From Hemicentrotus pulcherrimus (taxonomy: Eukaryota > Echinodermata > Echinoidea > Camarodonta > Strongylocentrotidae), in contig BEXV01000074.1 of assembly GCA_003118195.1 (NCBI GenBank), positions 37,118 through 101,117 of the forward strand: a stretch of DNA of 64,000 nucleotides, in the 5' to 3' direction. The notes beneath the pieces were generated by a model. That model ran no database searches. It was not told the DNA's origin and worked only from the letters and a program-made list of their open reading frames with translations. The position numbers and the translations under genes were made by a program. This document shows, piece by piece, positions 39,301-51,300 of this stretch; positions within the stretch are counted from its first letter, which is position 1; every line of letters starts with the position of its first letter.

Positions 39301-42300
39301 TGCAGACAGCTAAAGAGAAAGGAAAAATGTCCTCAAAACTGAATCATCATGTCAGAACTAGAAACATATAGATTGGCATGTATTCATGAAAAATTAAACA
39401 ATGTCCCTTGGGGCCATTCTTTCATGACTAATCCAAGCATATCAGTGATTCACAAAATAATATTATTCATGGCTTCATAGGAATTACAAAACTAGAATGT
39501 CACTGAAGTTTGAGATAATGTACCTCTCTTTGCAAAGAAAAGAACATGCTAAACAGAACTAATCAAAACGTTTTTCGGCCAGTATACAGTTCATCATTTT
39601 TTGTCTCCATTTCTAAATTAGTATGCTTTTCTTCCAATAATACTCAAATGAGTTTCAAGGTTTCAGATATGGATATAGAGGCATAACTCTTAACATTTAA
39701 ACATTTGTTCATCTACATAATCAAATAGGAGGACTATCTTTTATTCTTTCATTTGGGAACACACAAAATGGATATTTGGGAAAAGAGGAAGTAATGATAC
39801 CAGTAGTCATTGAACGGGAGAACCATTGTTACTTCACAATTCGTCAGTCTTCTCTTAATTGCAAACAACCTAATATTAATGGATAATACTTCCTATTATC
39901 AAAACGAAAATCATGTCTGTAATGTATGAGGAAAAGGTTTCAGTTTCATTTGATTTCTATGAATTTTCAGTGTATTAACTTCTTCAGTAGCCATTTTGGT
40001 GCATGTTATCTATAGCGCTAATGAGCTAGGACATTATGTATGTGTGATCGAGTTCAGCAGAAGTACAGAACACATACCAGCAACTTTTGTGTAACTTTCC
40101 CGTAACTATGACCAGCATGTCATCAACTTGTTGTTTGTGGGACATACTTAGAACACACAGAACACGTTGAAATAGACGGGATAAGATTATAGTCTATCTT
40201 CATCATATGCATCTGTGAATATACTTGAAATGGTATTAGAACTAGATATGTGATTAACCAGTGGTAAGAATATAGTTTCAATGGTAAATAATCATTGAAG
40301 GCTGAAGTCACCATCTTTTGGACAATTGATATTTGAAACTACTTTGTTCTACAGTATTGTAAGAGGATTCATCATGAAATGAGATGGTATGTTTACCCTT
40401 CTTGTGCTATAAATTTACATACATGGATGAAACTTACTTTTGTTGTCAATTTCAGGAATGAGTTATCGTCTGGCTGAGCTACAAAAATGTTCTTCCATTA
40501 AATGTTCATTTATTTGCGTTGTTCCAAGATAAAGTCAACATATTTTGTGATTCTGTTTGTTAAGTCAACATTTTCGTTTTTTATTTTATTTTCTCTCATA
40601 AATTTGCATATGTTCACAGATTAATAGCATACTGTCAGCAGTATCGAGACTACGACTCGTTTCTCTCGACGGAGCTGGGTCCAAATCCTTGGATAACGGA
40701 CGACACAGCATTGTGGGAAGCTGCCTCAACTATGTGAGTGTTTGATATTAATACATTATTTCATCTGAATTAGAAAGGCATTAATTATATTGTCTGTTTG
40801 GAGCCAGAAGGGCAGTAACTCATATACTTTTACAGAGAGTTACCCCCCTTTCTGGCTCTCAAGAGACAATATGTAAAGGTAAATTGGTTAATGCCTTTTT
40901 TACTTTCATTTCATACTGTCAAGGATGTATAAAATTTGTTGCATTTAAACAGGATGTAATGTAATTAAAATGAATCATACAAGAATAAACAAATTCATCT
41001 TTTTTTCAGGAAGAGATAAAGTTATCATTATCTCTAGGAATAATATATGTGCAAAAATTATTGATTTTAGTGCAAAGATCACAAATTTTATCAGCATCTT
41101 GATAAATATTTGTGTAATAACAGGCAAATATTGGGCCAAATTATTTAAAAAAAACATGTTAAGCGTCCTGTTTTTTTTTTAAATAGGATGGAGGAGTTTT
41201 TTTTTTTTCTTCTTTTTTCTTCAAAATGGCCGCTCAAAATGGCTGATAGGTCCATTTTTCTGGACATTCAGGCTATTTTTCAAGATGGCCGCTGGTATGT
41301 TTTAATAAAAAATTTTAAATCACAAATGGATCAATTTAGCAGCATGTTTTTCATGTTTCAATTCATTAAAGAAAAAAAATTATTAAAAAAAAACAGGAGG
41401 CGACCGCCAAAAGGAAGCGGGCGGGGACGCTAAACATGTATATTTTTTTCCTTGGCCTATATGGAATTGATGTCACCTGTGCATTGATGTCTGTTTAGTC
41501 CAGACTAGAGAATAAATTGTAGAAATAGATTCTATGAAGACAGGTACAAATCTCATTCTAGCTATCATCACTCTGTCACTCATCACCATGTCCTGTATAG
41601 TTTGTAACTCTCTCTGTTATGGTCAGCTGAGCTTTGGACTGACTTCAATAGGTTCTAACAAACATCTATAAAGCCTCTCTAAGGTTGACTTCAGGGGCGT
41701 ACACAGGGGCGGGGGGTTTTGGGGGTTCAAACCCCCCCCCCCTTTGGTATTTTTATGTGTGTAAACACCCCCNCCCCCCCCTTGAAAAAATCCTGCGTAC
41801 GCCGCTGGTTGACTTTAATATCATTTGAATCTGTTTTTATGTTCCTTTGGGGACAGTAAAGGGTTGAATGGGGCACTTTGCTAATCATATAATATAAGAC
41901 AAAAGGACTGCCATCTGGTGCTGTTATCCAGTTCACAAACTTTTGAAATATAATGACAGAAATAAAAATGTTTGCACCGTTATTTACAACTATGAGAACA
42001 GAATAACTGAAAAATCAAGTTAAAATCAAGCTAGTGAAAAAAAAACCCTCCAAAGTTGCTTGTTTGCATAATTTGGTTAAGTACATGTCTGGTGTATTAC
42101 CTTGTAAAGGTGCCAAGACCAAGAATAAAGCCATACTTCATTGCCCCTTTGGGCCAGACAATTGGCTGATTACATGATGAGTAAAAGGGAAATGATGTGT
42201 CACCTAAAATTAGTGGTGATGATTGGTTAAGCAGGGCTGTATTCAGATTGGCCTCTCTGTAGGGGTCATCATTGTCCATACAATCTACCCCTTCACACTG

Positions 42301-45300
42301 ACTTCATGCCATTCACAGGATCTACTTGGAATTTAGTTGGATATATATCAGTTTTTGAAGCTATGTTGGCATTAGCTCAATTATCAGAAGTAGGACAGTG
42401 ATCAGCTGCTACTCAGATTACTCTTTATAGAAGACAAGGTTATAATCTACAGCTGATCTGCTTTGATGGTATATACTGCATGGACCATCAAACCTGAGAT
42501 TTAGCATGTCAGTCTGTTTGACAAATTCCTGCTATTAGTGAAAAGGTTCATCTTTCATGGTTGAAAGTTGTGAATTATACTTTATAACTATTACTCATGA
42601 TCTGCAAGGTGTTTTGTTCAAGGTCATGTGTTAGTCTCAAATAGATTTGTGGAGAAGCTTGTTTGTCTTCCTTCTGAACATGTGATATATCCTGTATGAG
42701 ACTCTCAACGCCGGGCAGCCACATAATTCCTACTGTTTTGAAACAGAATGAGACGGATATTAATATTTGATATCAACTCTTTGTACTTAACATAAAATGA
42801 CCAGGATGCAGCACCTGCGGTAGAGTTTTAAAAGCAGGTTTAGTTCAGGAATCATAGTGAAAGACTGAACGTATGATACCCACTCTATGACATCATGTAC
42901 ATGTATATTAATATCAAAGATACTTCGACGTAATCGATGCAATACCGGATATAGACCATTTAATGCATAACAGGTGAACATTATTAGTAAAGTGAATTGG
43001 CAGAGGTAAAGAGTATATTTGTGATGGTGTATGGACCAGATGAAATGGAAAGGTTTGTAATTTTTTAAATTTAAATCTATCGTTTTTCAATTTTTAGTTG
43101 AGATGTATTCATGACAAAAAAAATTAAACAATGTCCCTTGGGGCCATTATTTCATGACTAATCCAAGCATATCAGTGATTCAAAAAATAATATTATTCAT
43201 GTTTTTTTTTTACTGTATGCTTGATGAAATATACTCAAAATTATTATGAAGTGTCATAGACTATTAGATGCGTAAAAAAGAAAGAATGTTTAAAGAGAAA
43301 ACTTGTTCTAAAATAATTTGGTAAAGCACACTTTGTTGATTTAATGACATCATAGTTAACAAGAATTTGTGATATATTGATATATGTTAATTACAACTAT
43401 AATGATTGTTACTGGGTGTAAGCAAGAAGTTACCAGCTGGTAACTTCTTGGTGAAAGCCAGAAATATGTTTAAATAACTATAATGATGTATAGTTATTTA
43501 GAGTCAACTTTGGCAAAAGATGTGTTCTGTTACATATTTTATTCAATTTTTCTACAATATATAACCATTATCATATATCAAATTTATTAGGAACAGAGAA
43601 AGGATAAAGTGACATCACTAACTTTAAATAATTCATTTCATTTCTTTTTCTTTATCTCAGGAGTTTGAAGGAGGTACCAGTGTACAGGGTCAAAAAATGG
43701 GGTTTCTCCTTCGATGATCTCCTGAAGGACTCCCTAGGGAGAGATCAGCTCTCAAAGTTCCTGGCTAAGGAGTTCAGTGATGAAAACCTGAGGTAACCCA
43801 GCATCTTGCCAGAATAATGGTTACTGGTAATATTACTCCAAATAAAGCCCAGAGTTCAAGTTGATACTTGATATGTTAACTCCCTTCTGTCTCCAGACAG
43901 ACAAGATGGTATAATATCCCACTTACTCTGTGATTTCTAACAAAGAAAACCTTGAATTGATTTGTTACCTCTTTGTATTAATCTTAGACTAACCAACTTG
44001 TTTAAGTCCGTGTAAAATTAATTAATGGAAATCTGTAGTATTATGGAAGAAGTTGCTGTTGTTTTGTTTGAAACATTTTACAAGAGTAACTTTCCTTTTG
44101 ATTAAATAACAATTTTGAAACTTTGTTGACATAAACCCCTACAATATTTCAGTTGTTCAAAGTTTTGTTTCTTCTTCCAGAAATCACATCATTATGTACT
44201 TTCTAATTATTGTTTTCCTTTCATATACTACTTCACCATCTTAATCTGGAATTTTCTTGAATTGGGTATGAATTTTTTAAAAGGAAATTTTAATGCATTT
44301 TAATGCATTTTAATGCATTTGTCCCACAAATACTTTCCAAAATGCATTTCCACTGCTATCTAAGTGCTCTTCAATACTCTTTGCTTCCTGGTTAAAAGTA
44401 ATGCGGAAATGTTTTGTATCTTTGACTTTTACAGGTTTTGGATTGCATGTCAAGACCTCAAAAAGATGACTTTCAGTCAAGTACCAGCAAAAGTGCAGCA
44501 AATATACAGGTATGTACACCATAGTACAGTAACACTTCAAAGTTAAATTTGAGAGTTTTCTGAGAAACATTGACCGTAACAAAACTTATGGATCTTCACA
44601 ATAATTGTTAATTGTATTTCATAGTTTAATAACACTAACTAGCAAAAAAATAAAGTCATTCACCACTTTCAATCACGATTTTGAAATGTGGTTTCTATTT
44701 GGCCCCAGCAGTTTGTGAAGTGTAGTATTCAACTTTTTTGACAGAGATAAATGAAAATCATTATTTCTACAGGGTAATAGCTTGATTAGAATGGCCGCCT
44801 TCCACACACATTTGAAATCCATTTCTTTATTATGGTTGGTCTTCTCTTTTTGTGCACAGTGAATTCTTGTCAGACAGTTCACACAGTCCCATCAATGTGG
44901 ATTCAAAGATCCTGGACACTACACGCAAAAACATGAAGAACCCCAACCGCTACACCTTTGATGCCGCCCAGGAACATATATACACGCTAATGCGCAGCGA
45001 TAGTTACCCCCGTTTTCTCAGGTCGGAACAGTACAAGGAGCTGCTTAACCCAAAGAAAAAGGTGGGTACTATGGCAACCAAAACATGACTCGAAGATGGC
45101 ATTATTGAGATTGGACATCATTATGCTTCTAGAATTCATCAGAAGATTTCTTATGTCTCCTTAAAATGTAGACTGGCTGCAATTCCACAGTTATTAGCAA
45201 GTTCTCAATCATGATAATGACTCAAATTAGTTTGCTCAGCTTTTCTTTACACGTAATACACATACTCCAAATTTACGCCTTAATTGATTTGCATTAGATT

Positions 45301-48300
45301 ATTTTAGGAAGTGCAAGGCAAAATATCTCACTTCAAATTTTAACTAATTTTCTGCTGGCTTTGCAAATATATTTTTATTTTAATTTTTCACTGTTAGATA
45401 ATTTATTATTTCTGTCAAATAGAAGGACAAAAATTAAGCACTTATAGATCTATTGTTATAGTATATATTTGCAAAAAAAAACACTTTGAAAATGTCTTGA
45501 ATCTTGTCACACATTTCATGCAAAAGAATTTTTTAAAAGAAGAATCTCTATTGTCATTCCATAATCTAATTTAGATAATGTATACATATATATATATATA
45601 CGTATTTCCAAATGAATTTCTCTGAGTGAAGAAGTTAAGTTCCTCTGGCTATGACTGTTCAAAATGTTAAGGGAGGAAAGTACACTCAATCATAATCTGA
45701 AACTGGTGAGTTGTACAGTAATGCATGAAAATGATAGTTTGGATAATAATTTGTTTTCAAAGAAGCAAACTAAACAAACTTCCAAATGGACAATAAATAC
45801 AAATCAGTTTCACTTTCAATACTAATTAATTTCAATTCCGATTTTAGTTTCAAACCTAGCTGAGAGAGCAAATGCAGTCATCACTTTTAAGTCTTGTTAT
45901 TTTCTTCAGTTAAAAAAGGGGAAGAATAGTTTGTTTCAGTTTATGAACATTAATGCATTACAAAAATCCCCAACATTTCTATGATAATACATTAGAACAC
46001 AAGAAGTTTAAAATTTTCAGGATTTTTTTCTACTATTCTTAGGGGGAGCAATAATATAATTTTTGTTTAAATTGATCACTAAATGGATTAAGTTGAATAT
46101 GGTTTTGTAGTACAATTTTCTATAGAAACATTAAATTTGGGACAGTTTACATGTGGGAGCACACCTTTCAAATGTGTATTGTTTTGTGTTTATTGATACT
46201 AACAACTATCCTTGCTTTCACTTATTAAGGCTCAAAGGAATAAGAAATCTGGCCACAGGTGTAGATCCTTGTCATTTCAAGTGATATGTGTAGCTGAGCT
46301 CAGTCAAATCTGATGAGATTATATAAAGAGTTTGTTATGAATTACATACCCTATAAAAATATCACCAGTTTAGCTTCAAACACTCATAACTACAACAACC
46401 CTCTTTCTCCCTGTACTCCGATATACTACTTATAGTCTTACACTTTGCTCATTTCGCAATTGACAAAAGAACCCCGAAATTACTGTAAAAAAAAAAGCAA
46501 ATCCTGTTCATTATTATGAATGAGGTAGAGATGAACAATATAACATAATTGAAGACTAACCCGGAAGTAGATGAAGTAGCAATACAGTTGTTTGTGGTTA
46601 ATTTGGAGTGAAAGCAAGGACTAGTTTTTTCAAAGTTGTTATGTTGTATGCACTCTACATTGTTTGGCCATCTGTATAATTTGAATGAAAAGAAAAGATT
46701 GCCACTGGTTTGCTGTGTTTCTTTCTCTGCACTAATTTCATTCATAGACTTCTGATAATTATTCACGCGTGTGTTTCTCACTCACGAATGCAATTATCAT
46801 TTCACTTTCAGCTGTCTTTGAAGTTTTTCAAACACACCATTTCCAAGTGTTTGCTTTATTTCCATCTTATAATCATTTTGTTTTCAGAATCTCTTTTCAC
46901 TATCATGTTGTACACTTTCCTGTAAGGTTACATATCTCTTATGTACATGTATGTATGTATATATCTATAATATTCTTGATTCTTGTAAACTAGAAATATT
47001 ACACTTGATTAAAATTGTTTCTTTCTTTTACCCTTATATATTATTGTAATGATTAATTGTCTATATTTCATTTTGTACTGTAGGAAAAGAATATGAAAAA
47101 TTATGACATATTTATTATATTTTTGGAAAACTTTTCCCATCCAAAGAGTTGATATGGGCAGTATAGAGCGTTATTAAATATATAAGTCATATAAACTATC
47201 ACAGAAGTTAAGCGCTTTTAGCATACAAAGGAATAAGAAGATTTAAGGTTTAGTAGTTTGACTAATCAATTAAATGATTCTGAATAAATGAATCCTGACA
47301 GTTTCAAAGACACTTTTAAGTGTCCTCCATAACTGAGTGATATTACTGTTCTGAAAAATGACTGTGACTTCAACACGGAATGGATTTACATAGAAAGGTT
47401 TTTAAGAGGTAATTTTTCTGCAGATTTATCACTAGTGTGATTGTAATATCTTCATAAAGAAATGTGTATCATAGATTTAAGTAGATACTTGGCTCTTTTT
47501 TTTTGGTAAGGAGTCTTAAAATTGAATTGAAGTAGTATAAAGTAAATATAATTTTTTTTTAATTCTTCAAGAACTTTTCTGCTTGTTGGGTTCTGTTTAG
47601 ACAAATTGTTCAGATAAGAATTTATAGGAAACATTCGCTTTATAAACAAAAATATTATTATTATCATTATTTATATTATTCATGAAAAGGGGAAATATGT
47701 TAATTATCTGAATTATCAATAATCATAGGTAATTTGCACCATTCTGGAATACTGCCTGTAACAACTTAACTTTGGAAAGGAGAGTGGAAAGTTATTTTAA
47801 AAAAGGGCAATGTCCATCTTCTTTTCATTCTTCATGTTGTTCTCACTCATGTCACTTTTTACTTGTTCTCTTTCCTTTCTAATTTACCCACCCTTTAATG
47901 ACTCCTTCCTTCTACATACATACATACCTACACACTGATTCATGATTAATACAACATTTAAACAAAATTCTGCTTCTGCATGGACCATCTTTGGAATGTA
48001 TCGTGAATGTTAATCTGGGAATGAACATGCTGCCATTGATCATACATTCGTTATGATGAATGTGGGCGTCATTTATATGGAATGTCCATCAATGCATTAC
48101 TAAAATAAAACATCAATCTCCCTTCCACTTGCATATAACCATTGCATGTGTCTTGTTCTTTTCTTGATGTTTTTTCTTCTTTCTGTTTGAACTACTATTG
48201 GAACACTCACTCAACTCCCAACTTTATTAATAATCTTTTGTGTTTCTTATATGTTTTCAAAACCAATTGGCGATTGTCAATTCTTTACTTGACATCTCTT

Positions 48301-51300
48301 CATTCTTTTGTTTGTGTCTCTTCACGGTGTGTAATTCTTTGCTTTCTCTGTCTTTCTTGCAAATCTGTTTTGTTAAACTTGTAATTTGTTCATGATATTC
48401 TTCCTTTATGCTCTTCTCTAAACTTGTCTTTCTTTGTTATCCTTATACCATTCATCTCACAATGCTTGATCATATGCTTTCATCATTTTATGATGAATCT
48501 TTACATCATTTCTTTCACATGTCTTACCATATATATCTTTCTCTCTCTAACTGTATACTCAACACGCAATCACTCAACTGTGCATACCACCTCATCTTGC
48601 ATCTTGTCCACACAAAATTAGTAACTTTAATCTTATTACCATCCTCTTCTACTCTCTTAATCACAATCTTGTTTGTTCTTCTCAAAAACACTTCTGTCTC
48701 ATATGTTTTATTCTTTCTATATGCTTGTATGCCATCATATGGATAATGATTCTTGTCCTACCATTCAACCTCTTTTGCATGTTTCACCTGCTATGACCCC
48801 CCCCCCCCCCCNCACTCTTGCATTCCCTCTCTCTTTCATGACTGCAATTACGTTGTGTCCATCCATCCCACTTTTAATCTCCTACCCACTTCTGATTCAC
48901 ATAAAATCTACTCAAATTTTGCCCTGGCTCTATTTCTTTATACATACTATTTACAATTCTACTGTTGTTAATAAATCACTGTAATATTCCCTTCTAAATA
49001 TGCAACATGTAATACCACTCTCTGCAATCACATCGCTTTATCAACGTTTGTCTAAAAACACATCACTTCAACCACCTCTATTACCACTAAGCCACCACCA
49101 CTACCACTACCACTATCACTACCACAACCACAACCACTTCTGCCTCAAACACCCACCCACTTTTTACCATCTTTTGCGGTGTGTGTTTCCGGCACAGTGC
49201 CTCAGCAACTGGGAGAAGGTAATTCATCTATTTTCGGAGTCCCCTTTTTAACACTTTCAAGAGACAGTTGCTTTTTTTCTTCTTATTTTGATGATAATTT
49301 TTTATCTTTTCACCTAGCTGTTCACTTTGTCTTCATTTCATTCGTATTTCACTATAATTCAATGTTTCTCACATCTTCCTTACTTGGCTTCATCTTGTTC
49401 TGTGCTATATTCATCTAGTATGCTGCAATACAGATTGGTATTCATCTCTCATTTATCGCACATTTATTCCAATCTTCATCCGCTGGGTTTCGGCTGAGTT
49501 ATCACAATTTTATTTGTGTTCAGGATTCATCTCATCTTACTTTCTAGTGACTTCATGGAAATTCTATTCTAAATTATCAACTATCTTGGCTGTGTTGGTA
49601 CCTTTTCAGACACAATATCACTTCAGAAAATATTATTGCAGCCTCCCATATATATTCCCTGGCATTGATTGTTTAGTAGCTTTAAATATGATTAAGATAT
49701 GGTATTAAAAGGCAAATGTCATCTCAGAACATCATATCTTGGAGGAAAATTGCTTTTTAAGAAATTCTTAAAAGGAAGAACCAGAGGCCCTTGGAAAAAA
49801 ATGATGTGACTATTCAATGACATGATTTATTAATGCAAATTCATCAAAATATGCATATATCAAATGCATTCAATTGGCTTTATACCAAAAAAAGGATTAG
49901 TAAAGAAAGATTATGAAAAATGAAAAAATGAAAAAATGTTGCCTGTTATAAATAGAGAGATGCTTGCCTGCATTCTATATATATCTCGCACATTACTATC
50001 AATAGCTAACACCATTCTCTTTTAGCAGTATTGTAGCATCTATACAGCTTTGCAATCACAGTCATTTGTTCAATGATGTTGAACATCTCAAGTTGTACAT
50101 GTAGTATAACACCATCTTCTCATGCCTAACATGTTTCATTTTAGCATTCTATATCCTTGAAATATTGTGGCATTAGATGTTACCTTAAAGCATGTCCCAT
50201 CCAACTAGGTGCTCATTTTCTATTCTACAACAGAGCAGATTCAATATATGGTGTTTACATGTAGTTTAGATCAAACTTACAGATGTAGAGCTTAAATGAA
50301 AGAGTGCTTCATGATTATTATTTTTTTTAAGACAGGCCAGACTTCGAACTAATTCATTATAGAATTACATTGTTGAAAGCATTGAGCATTTATTGATATT
50401 TTTGAATAGTTGAATTTACACTTTGTTCAAAAGAAACATAAAAAATACATTGTCCGTTCGAGCTTGTAAAATATCCATGGTAATATTAGTATAATATCTC
50501 AAAGAAAGGTCTATTTCAAAACTTGATTGTATTGTATGGCCTGAATATTCCTGTTATTCAATTTGCTTTGATTCCCTTTGTTTCTATAAGGACAAGACAG
50601 TCCAATGGTATTCCTTGCTACCTCTTTATCCTCAGCCATGAAAACATAAAAGAAGCAAAAAACAAGAGCCATGGCATGCTGTACCACTCAGAAAACTTCT
50701 TTCTTTTGTATTCTTTTTCTCTCCATTCATTTATCTGTATATCATCTATGCATCTACTAACCATCTCATTCTCATCATTTATTTAGCTGGTGTTCTTGTT
50801 CCATGTGTTCTTGTGTCGTTGTACGAGGGCAGTCACTTACTTACACAGACAGTAGCCAAGTCTATTGGGTAGTAGTCATCTGTCACAGCTCTTAGAATAT
50901 TACATACATTAGATCTTTAATCAGATTTTGTTAACCTAAGTTCCTTGTTGATTAACACAATGTGTATCATGTTGTAGGTATAACACTTAACTCATTTCCC
51001 CTCTTAGTAAACTAATGCACTAACAATAACATGTTATTTTTACACTACAAAAATGTCTTCAGTTCTTTTTTTCCCCTTCTTTTAACGAAAATGAAATTAT
51101 TATAGATTTGGGTAATTTTCCCCTAAAATCATGGTTTAGAAGTGTTCGCTGTTCAGTATGAACCCCTAGAAGTAGAAAAGAATTTACTCTCAGAACTAAA
51201 TAGCATAGACTCACCTAATAGTAATCTTAGCTTTCACATATAAAGATGCATTTATTTGTAACCAGTTCATTTACATAAATAAGGAATAAAACTATGGGGA

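Larger units (their letters stand above)
33591..40619 (+). other. Intron 8 (7.0 kb), rich in fold-back elements
   Basis: Contains a nested fold-back at 33.66-33.90 kb, a Tc1/mariner-type element at 34265-34839, a retroposon-like tail at 35.26 kb, a fold-back at 35.88-36.12 kb, CCCT and GA tracts, and one copy of a ~95-bp dispersed repeat. No exon recognised. Confidence 0.8.
40734..43660 (+). other. Intron 9 (2.9 kb), fold-back rich
   Basis: Carries the GAGCCAG fold-back, an ACATGT-ended fold-back, a hAT-type MITE, the second ~95-bp repeat copy and a perfect 28-bp palindrome. No exon recognised. Confidence 0.8.

Noticed and set aside
41727..41936. Minus-strand open frame across the C-run
   Set aside because: Lies on the hAT-type MITE and contains the ambiguous base; not a gene.
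46449..46781. 110-codon minus-strand open frame
   Set aside because: No recognisable domain; length expected by chance in AT-rich intron DNA of this size.
48142..49418. Cluster of hydrophobic open frames that look like membrane proteins
   Set aside because: The stretch is T/C-rich, which yields Leu/Phe/Ser codons by composition. No start context, no family match, and frames overlap each other.
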